Assembly (NCBI GenBank): GCA_020722005.1
Contig: DYLP01000005.1
Coordinates: 30,434-94,433, forward strand
Length of the DNA: 64,000 nt
Direction of reading: 5' to 3'
Source: Melioribacter roseus
GTDB lineage: Bacteria > Bacteroidota > Ignavibacteria > Ignavibacteriales > Melioribacteraceae
Shown here in pieces: positions 27,999-36,878 of this stretch. The position numbers and the translations under genes are program-made. Below the pieces are notes generated by a model that did not search any database, was not told the origin of the DNA, and saw only the letters and a list, made by a program, of their open reading frames with translations. Every line of letters begins with the position of its first letter. The stretch's first letter is position 1.

Positions 27999-28568
27999 AT
28001 GAAAAATTTAACGATTTTTTTAATAGTTATGACAGCAACTCTATTCGGTCAGAATATGCGACAGAATTCGCTCTATTCTCTTTTTGCAGATAACAAAGCT
28101 GTTGGAATCGGCGATGCAATTACAATTATTGTTATGGAATCTTCTCAGGCATCGAATAACGCTGAAACAACAACTGGTAGAACGAGCAGTATCGGAGGTA
28201 ATTTTTCCGGTAATATGGACAGCACTCCTTTACCGAAAGCAGAGGGCAGTTTGGGTACAACTAATTCTTTTGAAGGTACCGGTTCTACAAAAACTACTGG
28301 GCTTGTAAGAACTAAAATAAGTGCTCTGGTCGATACAGTTTATGCAAATGGCAACATGTTAATTACTGGCAGCAGAAAAATTATCATCAACGGAGAAGAG
28401 CAGGTCATTAAAATAAAAGGAATTGTAAGACCGAGCGACATAATGCCGGACAATTCCGTCTATTCATATAATATATCGGAAGCAGAAATTATATTCGAAG
28501 GTAGCGGTATGATCGACCGCTCTCAAAGACCGGGCTGGCTAACCAGGTTATTCCATTGGTTATTTTAA
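27999..28568 (+). CDS. flgH: Flagellar L-ring protein FlgH, without lipobox cysteine
   Basis: Outer-membrane L-ring subunit. The 189-aa product has a signal peptide (about 1-17, ATLFGQ) and the FlgH features: AVGIGDAITIIVMESSQASN, the Gly/Thr-rich region, TISALV-type strands (LVRTKISALVDTVYANGNML) and GTRKI-like ITGSRKIIINGEEQVI, then GIVRPSDIMPDNSV. FlgH is normally a lipoprotein, yet no cysteine occurs anywhere in this sequence. Membrane anchoring must differ. The start 1 base after flgA is the only good one. Confidence 0.92.
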   Translation: MKNLTIFLIVMTATLFGQNMRQNSLYSLFADNKAVGIGDAITIIVMESSQASNNAETTTGRTSSIGGNFSGNMDSTPLPKAEGSLGTTNSFEGTGSTKTTGLVRTKISALVDTVYANGNMLITGSRKIIINGEEQVIKIKGIVRPSDIMPDNSVYSYNISEAEIIFEGSGMIDRSQRPGWLTRLFHWLF

Positions 28569-28577
28569 GGTGCTACA

Positions 28578-29666
28578 ATGAAAGTTAAGGCAACAATATT
28601 ATTGCTTATTCTAATGACGACCTTGAATGCACAGCGCATCAAGGATATTGCTTATTTAAATGGAAATGACGCCGAACAAATAATCGGGTATGGATTGGTT
28701 GTCGGTCTTGCTGGAACGGGTGACAGTTATAGGTCGTCGTTTACGATTCAATCGGTTACAAGTATGCTAAAACGGTTTGGAATTACAGCCCCGCAGGAAG
28801 ATATTCGGACCAAGAATGTAGCTGCGGTAATGGTTACTGCTACGTTAAATGCAAATTTGAAACCTGGCGCAGAATTCGACGTAACCGTCTCTTCAATAGG
28901 TGATGCTACAAGTCTTCAAGGCGGGACGTTGCTCATGACTCCATTATCTGGAATTAACGGTCGGATCTACGGTTTTGCTCAGGGTTCAATTTCAGTAGGT
29001 GGTTACGATATCAATACTTTTTCAGGCAATAGAATTTCAAAAAATCACTCACTTGCCGGTAGAGTGCCACGCGGAGGTAGATTAAAAGAAGCCGTCTCTT
29101 TTACTGATTTATATGAATCAGAGGTATCCGTCTATCTTAAAGACCCAGACCTTACGACGGCAAATAATATTAGTAACGCTATTAATACAACATTCGGCGG
29201 TAACATAGCAAAAGCAGTCGATGCAGCCGAAGTAAGAGTGTCGGTGCCGCAGGAGCGCCAGAATAATTTAATCGGTTTCCTGGCGGAATTGGAAAACATT
29301 AACGTAGAAGTGGATGAAGTGGCTCGTGTTGTGCTCAATGAAAGGACAGGTACAGTTGTAGCAGGGAGCAATGTTAAAATTCAGCCGGTTTCAATAACGC
29401 ACGGCGGTTTGAATATACAAATCCGTTCTTATCCAATTATTTCTCAGCCCAATGCATTCTCGGGAGGGGAGACGATCTTCTTTAATAATCTTGTGCCGTA
29501 TGTTTCACAGGATTCAACTAAAACCGTAGCCATACAGGGTGCAACTAATGTTCAGGAAGTTGCTGCTGCATTGAACTCGCTCAAAGTATCGCCGCGGGAT
29601 ATAATCGCTATTTTCCAGGCACTTAAAGAAGCCGGAGCTTTAATCGCAGAATTGGTGATAATGTAA
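28578..29666 (+). CDS. flgI: Flagellar P-ring protein FlgI
   Basis: Periplasmic P-ring subunit. The 362-aa product has a cleavable signal peptide (1-18, TTLNAQ) and the FlgI hallmarks: RIKDIAYLNGNDAEQIIGYG, LVVGLAGTGDS, MLKRFGI, KNVAAVMVTATLNANLKPG, GGTLLMTPLSGINGRIYGFA and the C-terminal ALKEAGALIAELVIM. Length is typical. Together with FlgH it proves a diderm envelope. Confidence 0.97.
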   Translation: MKVKATILLLILMTTLNAQRIKDIAYLNGNDAEQIIGYGLVVGLAGTGDSYRSSFTIQSVTSMLKRFGITAPQEDIRTKNVAAVMVTATLNANLKPGAEFDVTVSSIGDATSLQGGTLLMTPLSGINGRIYGFAQGSISVGGYDINTFSGNRISKNHSLAGRVPRGGRLKEAVSFTDLYESEVSVYLKDPDLTTANNISNAINTTFGGNIAKAVDAAEVRVSVPQERQNNLIGFLAELENINVEVDEVARVVLNERTGTVVAGSNVKIQPVSITHGGLNIQIRSYPIISQPNAFSGGETIFFNNLVPYVSQDSTKTVAIQGATNVQEVAAALNSLKVSPRDIIAIFQALKEAGALIAELVIM

Positions 29667-29667
29667 T

Positions 29668-30516
29668 ATGAATAATCTGAGTGTAAAAATAACGGAGCTA
29701 GGCAAGCATCTCAATCAGATGCAAAATGTCAATGAACGCTACGACAGTAAACAGAAATCAAAAATTGCTCAAGCGGCATTGCAATTCGAAGCGCTCTTTA
29801 CATCGATGCTACTTCGCTCGATGAATAGCGCTACTGATGAAATATTTGATAACGGTGAAAATGAATTCGGCGTAAAAAATAATTCCAACTTATTCGGTTT
29901 GCCCGACGGTTTCGATGCAATCTTTGAACAACAGTTTGCTGACTTTATGGCCAGAGGTAAAAGTATTGGCATTGCCGATGCAGTCTACAAAAAAGTCACA
30001 GGAGAAGAGTTGCCAAAAAATATTCAAAAAAGCTCTTTCAAGCGTACAGTTGATGTGGATACAAGAAAATATGATTCTGAATTCAAAAGTATTAAGCCTG
30101 CCTCGGATTCTTTGAATCGCCTCAGAAAATATGAAGAAATTATCGAAAAAGCATCGAACGAATTTGGAGTTGATAAAAATTTAATCAGGTCAGTTATACT
30201 GGCTGAGTCGGCTGCCAATCATAATGCGATATCGCCGGCAAAGGCAAAAGGACTTATGCAATTGGTTGATTCAACTGCAACCGAGATGGGAGTAAAAAAC
30301 AGTTTTGATCCCGTACAGAATATCTTTGGAGGCACTAAATATCTGGCTAAAATGCTTCGACAATATAATGGGAATTTGAAGCTTGCTCTGGCTGCATATA
30401 ATGCAGGACCGACGAATGTCGAAAAATACAACGGTATTCCCCCTTTCAAGGAAACACAAAGATATATTGAAAAAGTAATTTCTTATTTAAATCATTTTAA
30501 TGAGAATGAATCATGA
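29668..30516 (+). CDS. flgJ: FlgJ-type rod-binding protein fused to SLT transglycosylase
   Basis: Rod cap with peptidoglycan-cutting domain. In the 282-aa product the N-terminal FlgJ rod-binding domain spans about residues 25-115 (AALQFEALFTSMLLRSMNSA; QQFADFMARGKSIGIADAVY). The C-terminal half is a lytic transglycosylase (SLT/GH23) domain with the catalytic Glu180 in ILAESAAN, then KAKGLMQLVDSTATEMG and ALAAYNAGPTNVEKY. Enteric FlgJ carries a glucosaminidase instead, so the enzyme type is swapped. No signal peptide, as expected for export through the rod. Confidence 0.93.
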   Translation: MNNLSVKITELGKHLNQMQNVNERYDSKQKSKIAQAALQFEALFTSMLLRSMNSATDEIFDNGENEFGVKNNSNLFGLPDGFDAIFEQQFADFMARGKSIGIADAVYKKVTGEELPKNIQKSSFKRTVDVDTRKYDSEFKSIKPASDSLNRLRKYEEIIEKASNEFGVDKNLIRSVILAESAANHNAISPAKAKGLMQLVDSTATEMGVKNSFDPVQNIFGGTKYLAKMLRQYNGNLKLALAAYNAGPTNVEKYNGIPPFKETQRYIEKVISYLNHFNENES

Positions 30517-30953
30517 ACTTAGAAAAGTTAATTGAATCTCTAAGCAAGCAGGAAAAAAATTTCAGCGAGCTTCTTGATACAATCAAAACCAAAAAAGAAG
30601 CATTGCTAGAAAACGACATTGCCAAACTCGATAAGGCTGTCGACAGTGAGCAAAAACTGCTCTACTTGATTCAAAAAGAAGAGCGGGAAAGGAAAAAACT
30701 AACTTATGTTTTGGCTACCGAGAACTCGATTGAATTAAAAAATGCATCGATAGAAGAACTATTAAATAAAATGCCACAGGTAAGCAGTCAATTGAAAAGT
30801 GTTAGGGATTCAATTAAATCTAAAGCTGCTGAAATCATTAAAATCAATTCACAATTGACAGTTCTGGTAGGGGTATCGCGTAATCTAATTCGGGATACAG
30901 TAACTACATTGCTGAGCAAAAGTAAAAGATCGCTTGTTAATAAAAGAGTTTAG
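30513..30953 (+). CDS. flgN: Flagellar export chaperone FlgN
   Basis: Chaperone for FlgK and FlgL. The 146-aa all-helical product shows the FlgN pattern: ESLSKQEKNFSELLDTIKTK, LDKAVDSEQKLLYLIQKEER near residue 40, and a long C-terminal helix. It overlaps flgJ by 4 bases and is followed 2 bases later by flgK, one of its substrates. Low sequence information means that the call rests partly on position. Confidence 0.87.
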   Translation: MNLEKLIESLSKQEKNFSELLDTIKTKKEALLENDIAKLDKAVDSEQKLLYLIQKEERERKKLTYVLATENSIELKNASIEELLNKMPQVSSQLKSVRDSIKSKAAEIIKINSQLTVLVGVSRNLIRDTVTTLLSKSKRSLVNKRV

Positions 30954-30955
30954 TT

Positions 30956-32347
30956 ATGGGTATTGGTAAAATATTTGATATATCCGTGCGTACGATGGCA
31001 ACATACCAACGTGCTCTGGATGTGACTTCTCAAAACGTATCGAATGCTGGCAATGAAGAATATACACGTCAGAAAGTTGTATTCGGCACAGAACAAACCC
31101 AGGCTGGTATCGGAATGGGTGTTAAAATTCAGGATGTAATTCGTGTAAAAAACGATTTGATAGATAAGCAAATTTATCAATATCAATCCACTAATTCGGA
31201 TGCCAATAAACGTTCAGAATTACTTCAACAGGTCGAAACCATTTTAGCTGAACCCGGCGATTATGGATTGTCGAGCTATTTCAATCAATTCTTTAATTCA
31301 TGGAGTCAACTGGCTACAAATCCAACATCGATTCAGTACCGTACGCAAATTGTTCAAAATGCTCAACGGCTCAGCGAACGTTTTAAGGAGGTATACGATA
31401 GTATCAGCTCCCTTCAACATCTACTAAAAAATGAAACCGTATCGAAAGTAAACCAGATGAATTCTTACTTAAAAGAAATATATGATTTGAATCGTAAGAT
31501 TTATGATAATGAAGCAGTTGGAATCAAAGCCAGTGAGCTTAAGGATAGAAGAGATTTACTGTTGAGTGAATTAAGTAAACTGGCAAACATTACCATTAAT
31601 AATAATGAATATGGCACTGTGACGGTTAGCGTTGGTGGCGTCCTTGCTGCCGACCGTAATGTATATACTGAATTTACAGTAAAACTTGATGGAACAAAAT
31701 TAAAAGTCGTACCTAAGTCGGATGAAAGTAGTTCAGTCGTACTTAATAACGGTGAATTGTATGCACTGACAGACCTTTATTCTAATCAAATTCCAGCATA
31801 TAAAACTGACCTGGAAAATCTTGCCAATGTATTCATCGACAAAGTAAATGAATTACACAGACAAGGCTATACACTGGTTCAAAGCGGTTCGTCGTCTACC
31901 GATGTTCCTTTTTTTGGAACGCTTAGTGGCGGTTCTGTAGTTGATGCTTTCGTTGACGGAAAGATTAATATTAATCCGGATATATTAAACAATCCAAAAA
32001 ATATTGCAGCTTCGGGTGTGGCAAATAACGATGGAAATTCTGATAATGCAATAAATATTGCAAACCTTGCAAATACAAAATTTGCTGAACTTGGCGACCA
32101 GACGATGCTCGAAGCCTATTCGACATTCCTGAATAACTTCGGGCTGGAAAAAGTTCAAAGCGACAATCGTGTTGAAACAAGCGAGATGGTGCTGCAACAG
32201 TTGAACCTTCAAAAGTCATCTTACTCGGGCGTATCGATTGACGAGGAGATGACTAATGTGATTAAATACCAGCGTTCCTACGAAGCAGCTGCTCGATTAA
32301 TACGTGCAGCTGATGAAATGCTTGCAACTATAATTGAAATGGTCTAA
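30956..32347 (+). CDS. flgK: Hook-filament junction protein FlgK
   Basis: First junction protein (HAP1). The 463-aa product has the N-terminal helix with SVRTMATYQRALDVTSQNVS and NAGNEEYTRQKVVF, the domain start (GDYGLSSYFNQFFNSWSQLA), the KASELKDRRDLLLSELSKLA strand region and the C-terminal SGVSIDEEMTNVIKYQRSYE with AAARLIRAADEMLATII. It is shorter than the 547-aa enteric protein, mostly in the outer domain. Confidence 0.94.
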   Translation: MGIGKIFDISVRTMATYQRALDVTSQNVSNAGNEEYTRQKVVFGTEQTQAGIGMGVKIQDVIRVKNDLIDKQIYQYQSTNSDANKRSELLQQVETILAEPGDYGLSSYFNQFFNSWSQLATNPTSIQYRTQIVQNAQRLSERFKEVYDSISSLQHLLKNETVSKVNQMNSYLKEIYDLNRKIYDNEAVGIKASELKDRRDLLLSELSKLANITINNNEYGTVTVSVGGVLAADRNVYTEFTVKLDGTKLKVVPKSDESSSVVLNNGELYALTDLYSNQIPAYKTDLENLANVFIDKVNELHRQGYTLVQSGSSSTDVPFFGTLSGGSVVDAFVDGKININPDILNNPKNIAASGVANNDGNSDNAINIANLANTKFAELGDQTMLEAYSTFLNNFGLEKVQSDNRVETSEMVLQQLNLQKSSYSGVSIDEEMTNVIKYQRSYEAAARLIRAADEMLATIIEMV

Positions 32348-32350
32348 CAA

Positions 32351-33226
32351 ATGAGAATAACTGAAAACATATTGACAAATAAATATCTTTATAATCAAGA
32401 TAAGATTAACAACGAAAAAGTAAAGATTCAGAATCAGTTGATAACGAACAGTCGCATTGAAAAATTGAGCGACGATTTGTTTAGCTCGCTTGAAATTATC
32501 AATATCGATTCTCAAATAAAAAAAATAGAAACCTATCAAAAGAATATCGAGTATTCGAAAGAATTTGTAAAATCCACTATCAATTCGTTAGATAATATTG
32601 TAGGCGAGACACAAAAAATAATTAGCCAGGTTGTTAACATAGACAACGCTGTTAATGCTAATTTCAGTACAGTTGCTCAGTCTGTACGTGCCTCGTTAGA
32701 GGCGATTGTGCAAAATTTGAACGCAAAATATAACGATATGTATTTATTTGCCGGTACAAATTATTCGACAGATCCATGGTCAATTGATGCTAATGGGAAG
32801 GTGGTTACAAATTCTGCAGATATGGGTGGCGAGGTCAAAGTGCAGCTCGCCAGTGGTATTAAAGACAGTATCAATGTCCCCGGCACCAAAATCGAAAGCA
32901 GCGATTTACTCTCTACGATTAACGACATCATAGACTCGCTCGATTCAGGCAACGTACCAAGTCAGACGTTAAAAGAGAGATTGAATGCAGCATATAAAGA
33001 AATCCTTTCGATACAGTCGTTGACCGGTGAAAAATACAATAGATTGGAAGATATCTATACAATTCTTGATAACCAGAAACTTGATGACCAGGATATGCTT
33101 TCGAAAAGAAAAGAAATCGATCCTGCTGAATTGTCGATCAACCTGCAGTATCAAGATTATCTACTGCAATTGTCCTATAAATTAGCTTCATCCATTTTAC
33201 CAAAATCAATTTTGGACTATTTGTAA
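32351..33226 (+). CDS. flgL: Hook-filament junction protein FlgL
   Basis: Second junction protein (HAP3), flagellin-like. The 291-aa product opens MRITENILTNKYLYNQDKIN and carries the flagellin-like coiled coil (NSRIEKLSDDLFSSLEIINI), then NLNAKYNDMYLFAGTNYST, the FlgL signature. The C-terminal helices resemble flagellin D0/D1 (ELSINLQYQDYLLQLSYKLA). It overlaps motA by one base, an unusual join of filament and stator genes. Confidence 0.92.
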   Translation: MRITENILTNKYLYNQDKINNEKVKIQNQLITNSRIEKLSDDLFSSLEIINIDSQIKKIETYQKNIEYSKEFVKSTINSLDNIVGETQKIISQVVNIDNAVNANFSTVAQSVRASLEAIVQNLNAKYNDMYLFAGTNYSTDPWSIDANGKVVTNSADMGGEVKVQLASGIKDSINVPGTKIESSDLLSTINDIIDSLDSGNVPSQTLKERLNAAYKEILSIQSLTGEKYNRLEDIYTILDNQKLDDQDMLSKRKEIDPAELSINLQYQDYLLQLSYKLASSILPKSILDYL

Positions 33227-34002
33227 TGCGGAAATCGGGAGCTTTTATTGGTTTAACATTAGGAGTTTTTTCAATATTCGGAGCTTTTGTAATCGAAGGT
33301 GGTTCGATAAAAGCTCTTTTTATCATTCCGTCACTCGTTATTGTCTTTGGCGGTACATTCGCTGCGGTTATTATTGGGTTCGGTCTGGATAATTTCAGCA
33401 AAATATTTCAATTAATCCGACTTGCATATTTCCCGCCCAAGTACGACATAAAAAAGATTGTGGATATATTCATTGAATTGTCGATTAAAGCCAGAAAGGA
33501 AGGACTTCTTGCCATTGAAAAAGATATTGTTAAATTTCCTTACAGCTTTCCCAGGAAAATGACAAAATTCGCAATTGACGGAATTGATCCAGAATCGATT
33601 TATTCCCTTGCTCAGATGGAAATAAAGGCAATGCAGGAACGGCATTACTCAAATATCTTTTTGTTTACGAAAATGGGCGGTTATGCTCCAACAATGGGCA
33701 TTATCGGTACCGTTATGGGTTTGATTATGACGCTTGCAAATGCAGGAGCTGACCCGGACTCGTTGATTAAAAATATTGCTACCGCCTTCATTGCCACTTT
33801 GTGGGGTGTGTTCAGTGCAAATATTATCTGGTTGCCAATTGGAGACAGACTTAAAAAATGTCATCTGGAAGAAAAAAATATGATGGAAGTGACTCTGGAG
33901 GGAGTAGTTACTCTCCTAAGTGGAGAGATTCCTTCGATAATGAAAGCGCGTCTGATTGGAATGCTTCCGACTTCCGAACAATACGAAAAAATAAGCGCTT
34001 AG
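33226..34002 (+). CDS. motA: Stator protein MotA, first set
   Basis: Inner-membrane stator subunit that turns ion flow into torque. The 258-aa product has four membrane segments (about 8-26, 32-50, 148-170 and 180-202), the loop with charged residues facing FliG and the conserved MGGYAPTMGIIGTVMGLIMT. The N-terminus (GLTLGVFSIFGAFVIEGGSI) is of the PomA/MotP/Bacillus-MotA type. Its final 145 bases overlap the motB frame, so the two coding regions share DNA over about 48 codons. Confidence 0.94.
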   Translation: MRKSGAFIGLTLGVFSIFGAFVIEGGSIKALFIIPSLVIVFGGTFAAVIIGFGLDNFSKIFQLIRLAYFPPKYDIKKIVDIFIELSIKARKEGLLAIEKDIVKFPYSFPRKMTKFAIDGIDPESIYSLAQMEIKAMQERHYSNIFLFTKMGGYAPTMGIIGTVMGLIMTLANAGADPDSLIKNIATAFIATLWGVFSANIIWLPIGDRLKKCHLEEKNMMEVTLEGVVTLLSGEIPSIMKARLIGMLPTSEQYEKISA

Positions 34003-34667
34003 ACAACGAAGAAGAGTCCCTTTTCAGAGAAGATAGTGATAAGGATCGGTATCTGATTACTTACGCAGACCTGATTACTCTTTTATTAGGTTTGTTTATT
34101 ATTTTATATGCAATGTCGAATATCGATACTGCCAAATATAAAAATGTAGTAGCTGCTATGGGAAATATATTCGGAAGTTCTGCTAATTTATCTGTACTGG
34201 AAGATGGAAAAGTTATTCCCAGTCCAAAAGAAAAATTAGCTGACCAATTATCGAGATTAATCGAAACATATAATTACGGTTCATCAATAAGGCTGGAAGA
34301 AAATGAACGCGGAATAACAATCCACATTTTGGATGACATCCTATTTCCATCTGGACAAGCAACACTGGACGAAAACGCCAAACTTGTATTGCAGAGATTA
34401 GCGCGTGTTATTAGAGCATTGCCAAATGATATTAGAATAGAAGGACACACGGACAATGTGCCGATTAACACAGTCCGATATCCTTCAAACTGGCACCTGT
34501 CGGTCGACAGAGCACTCAGTACGGCATATTATCTAATTAAGGATGAAGGTATAAAGCCGGATAAAGTTTCAATCGTGGGCTATTCCGAATATAAACCGAT
34601 AGCCTCGAACGATTTGCCCGAAACAAGGGCACTAAATAGAAGAGTAGACATAGTAATATTAAAGTGA
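33858..34667 (+). CDS. motB: Stator protein MotB, first set, with long overlapping N-terminus
   Basis: Stator subunit with peptidoglycan-binding OmpA domain. The 269-aa reading frame from ATG 33858 has a 64-residue hydrophilic Ser/Asp-rich N-terminus that lies over the motA end, then the single membrane helix with ion-binding Asp71 (YLITYADLITLLLGLFIILY), a linker and the OmpA core (IEGHTDNVPINTVRYPSNWH). No ATG, GTG or TTG occurs in frame after the motA stop and before the helix, so a start inside motA is required. GGAGA at 33841 is 12 nt upstream. Confidence 0.88.
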   Translation: MSSGRKKYDGSDSGGSSYSPKWRDSFDNESASDWNASDFRTIRKNKRLDNEEESLFREDSDKDRYLITYADLITLLLGLFIILYAMSNIDTAKYKNVVAAMGNIFGSSANLSVLEDGKVIPSPKEKLADQLSRLIETYNYGSSIRLEENERGITIHILDDILFPSGQATLDENAKLVLQRLARVIRALPNDIRIEGHTDNVPINTVRYPSNWHLSVDRALSTAYYLIKDEGIKPDKVSIVGYSEYKPIASNDLPETRALNRRVDIVILK

Positions 34668-34673
34668 GAAATT

Positions 34674-35054
34674 ATGAAGGTTAAAACTAAGCAATTCGGT
34701 GAAATTGAGTTTCCCGACAACCTTATTCTTAATTTTAAAGAAGGTTTGGTCGGCTTCGAAACTCTTCGTAAATTTATCCTGATTAAACCGGAGGATACTC
34801 TTTTTTACTGGCTTAATTCGGTCGAAAATCCGGATATAGCTTTTCCATTATTTGGACTGAGATTAATCGACGAAGAGTATCCACAGGTTGAGAATCATGA
34901 AGCATTTGGAATCGTTATTCTGAATTCTGACCCGTTAAAGATAACAATCAACATGAAAGCGCCTGTTTACATTAATCAGGACAATAAAACGGGATATCAG
35001 AAAATTCTTGACGAGGAAAAATATTCACTCTATTACAATTTATTTACAGAGTAA
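34674..35054 (+). CDS. fliW: Flagellar assembly factor FliW
   Basis: Antagonist of CsrA that also binds flagellin. The 126-aa product is a typical FliW: TKQFGEIEFPDNLILNFKEG, LVGFETLRKFILIKPEDTLF, WLNSVENPDIAFPLF and a C-terminal region with LNSDPLKITINMKAPVYINQ. When flagellin accumulates, FliW is held by flagellin and CsrA is free to repress translation. The csrA gene follows 3 bases later. The CsrA sites in the fliC leader of this window complete the circuit. Confidence 0.95.
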   Translation: MKVKTKQFGEIEFPDNLILNFKEGLVGFETLRKFILIKPEDTLFYWLNSVENPDIAFPLFGLRLIDEEYPQVENHEAFGIVILNSDPLKITINMKAPVYINQDNKTGYQKILDEEKYSLYYNLFTE

Positions 35055-35057
35055 GCC

Positions 35058-35297
35058 ATGTTAATTTTATCAAGAAAAGAAAACGAAGAAATTAAAATCG
35101 GGTCCGATATAACGATTAAAATTCTATCAATTTCTGAGAATCATGTTAAAATCGGAATATCGGCGCCAGACTCAGTAGAAATTTATCGGGGTGAAATTTA
35201 CGAAAAGGTAATCGAGATTTCACGCGAAGCCTCGCAACAGAAAGGCGTCGAAAATGTCGATTTGTCGAAATACAAAATTAAAAAGGTTAATAAATGA
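35058..35297 (+). CDS. csrA: Translational regulator CsrA
   Basis: RNA-binding dimer that blocks translation at GGA sites. The 79-aa product has MLILSRKENEEIKIGSDITI, the core strand VKIGISAPDSVEIYRGEIYE and a C-terminal tail (NVDLSKYKIKKVNK) longer than in E. coli (61 aa), as in CsrA proteins that work with FliW. Likely targets here are the fliC leader and perhaps the flgE leader. It overlaps the next gene by 4 bases. Confidence 0.95.
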   Translation: MLILSRKENEEIKIGSDITIKILSISENHVKIGISAPDSVEIYRGEIYEKVIEISREASQQKGVENVDLSKYKIKKVNK

Positions 35298-36013
35298 CGA
35301 TTTTTTTCGACAATAAAGTGCGATTCCTGGTGATCGATGATTCTGACATTATTCGTAATGTTATTAAAAATTTTCTGAAGGAATATAATATTGAAGTCAT
35401 AATGTCGAGCGATGGACTGGAGGGTATCCAGAAAGCTATCGAATACAAACCAAAACTAATTTTCCTTGATATAATGATGCCCAATCTTGACGGACTAAGA
35501 ATGCTGAAAGTTATTAAAATTCTCGACGACCTGAAAAACATTCCAGTAATTGTAATAAGCGGGCATACTGACAAAAAAAACGTCATCGAGGCTGTTGAAT
35601 CCGGAGCAGTTAAAGTTATTTCGAAACCACTGACGAAAGCAATTTTAATTAAATCGATTAAAGAAGCGCTTGGAGACAATTTTTTTTCAGAACTTGGAAA
35701 CCAAAAACTACTAAGTAACGAAGAAAAAAAAGAAATAAAGGAAACCATAAAAAAACTTTTTATTTCAAATTTACCATCTAAAATCGAAGCCATAAAAGAT
35801 GCACTTGTCGGTGAAAAACGAGAACTCTTAAAAACTATTATCCATGAATTGAAAGGTAGCAGTGGAACAGTCGGTTTTAGAAATCTTTCTCGTATTTGCA
35901 CTGAAATTGAAGGTAAAATTTCCGATAATAATAATGACTGGCAGACAATAGAAAACTCTATTGAAAATTTATTTAGTGAAATCGAAGTACTCGAAATTCT
36001 CAACTCTAAATAA
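35294..36013 (+). CDS. Response regulator-HPt fusion protein
   Basis: 239-aa cytoplasmic protein with a receiver domain (about 8-125; acidic pocket Asp15-Asp16, phospho-acceptor Asp59 in LIFLDIMMP, Lys in VISKPL) and a C-terminal HPt four-helix domain (about 145-235) with His184 in IIHELKGSSGTVGF. There is no DNA-binding or enzyme output. It would pass phosphate between receivers. It sits between csrA and the second motA gene, which hints at control of motor or stator function. Confidence 0.88.
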   Translation: MTIFFDNKVRFLVIDDSDIIRNVIKNFLKEYNIEVIMSSDGLEGIQKAIEYKPKLIFLDIMMPNLDGLRMLKVIKILDDLKNIPVIVISGHTDKKNVIEAVESGAVKVISKPLTKAILIKSIKEALGDNFFSELGNQKLLSNEEKKEIKETIKKLFISNLPSKIEAIKDALVGEKRELLKTIIHELKGSSGTVGFRNLSRICTEIEGKISDNNNDWQTIENSIENLFSEIEVLEILNSK

Positions 36014-36022
36014 GGTGTAAAA

Positions 36023-36877
36023 ATGTTCGTAATTGTAGGTATAGCTGTAGTATTTATATCGGTAGTAGCGGGTTTTACCATTGCCGGTGGCAATCTCGTA
36101 TTGTTAATTCAGATTTCCGAATTTATTACAATTGGAGGTGCTGCAATCGGAAGTATTTTGATTGCATCCCCGCCTGCACTACTGAAAAAAATAATAGCCC
36201 AATTACCTACACTCTTCAAAGGTCATTCTGCTTCTAAGGATGAATACATTGAGATGCTGAAAGCATTCAGCATGCTTTTTCTTACTGCACAAAGAGAAGG
36301 TTTGCTGGCAATCGAAAAACATATAGAACAGCCGGATCAAAGCGACATCCTTTCGAAAAGTAAACTTTTAATAGAGGATCCGATTAAAAAAGATTTTTTT
36401 TGCGATACTATGAAAGTAATGCTGGCAGGTTCAGTGCCTCCGTATGAACTCGAAAACTTAATGGATGCGGAAATAGAAACATTCGAAATTGAAAATAAGC
36501 CTGTATCTGAAACTATCGGACGGGTGGGCGATTCTCTCCCCGGTCTGGGTATTGTGGCAGCTGTTCTGGGTGTTATTATTACAATGGGCTCCATTAACGA
36601 AGGAGCCGAAGCCGTAGGCCACCATGTTGCTGCGGCGCTCGTTGGTACATTTTTAGGCGTTCTGCTTTCTTACGGCTTTGTAAACCCAATTTCTGCAAAC
36701 CTGCATCATGTCGTAGCAGACAAAGCTCAGGAACTGAAAATAATAAAGACATTCATACTTGCCTATGCAAAAGGGAACCCTCCTTTTGTAGCCGCCGAAA
36801 TGGCAAGGCGTACAATCTTTTCAGACCACCGTCCTACTTTCAGCGAACTGGAAAATGCTTTAAGGGGTAAGAAATAA
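36023..36877 (+). CDS. motA: Stator protein MotA, second set
   Basis: Second stator A subunit, of the proteobacterial H+-type MotA form. The 284-aa product has the N-terminal pair of membrane segments (IVGIAVVFISVVAGFTIAGG), the cytoplasmic charged loop, VGDSLPGLGIVAAVLGVIIT and the GHHVAAALVGTFLGVLLSYG segment. It is longer than the first set (258 aa). It is not a simple recent duplicate, because the two belong to different stator subfamilies. Confidence 0.94.
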   Translation: MFVIVGIAVVFISVVAGFTIAGGNLVLLIQISEFITIGGAAIGSILIASPPALLKKIIAQLPTLFKGHSASKDEYIEMLKAFSMLFLTAQREGLLAIEKHIEQPDQSDILSKSKLLIEDPIKKDFFCDTMKVMLAGSVPPYELENLMDAEIETFEIENKPVSETIGRVGDSLPGLGIVAAVLGVIITMGSINEGAEAVGHHVAAALVGTFLGVLLSYGFVNPISANLHHVVADKAQELKIIKTFILAYAKGNPPFVAAEMARRTIFSDHRPTFSELENALRGKK

Positions 36878-36878
36878 A

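Noticed and set aside
33976..34002. Programmed -1 frameshift fusing MotA to MotB at the A-run near the motA stop
   Set aside because: The A-run in the motA frame does not form a proper X-XXY-YYZ slippery heptamer, and MotA and MotB are known as separate chains.
35287..36093. Long open frame on the minus strand opposite the receiver-HPt gene
   Set aside because: Its product is a Ser/Ile/Phe-rich low-complexity shadow with no domain, and it lies over a well-supported receiver gene.
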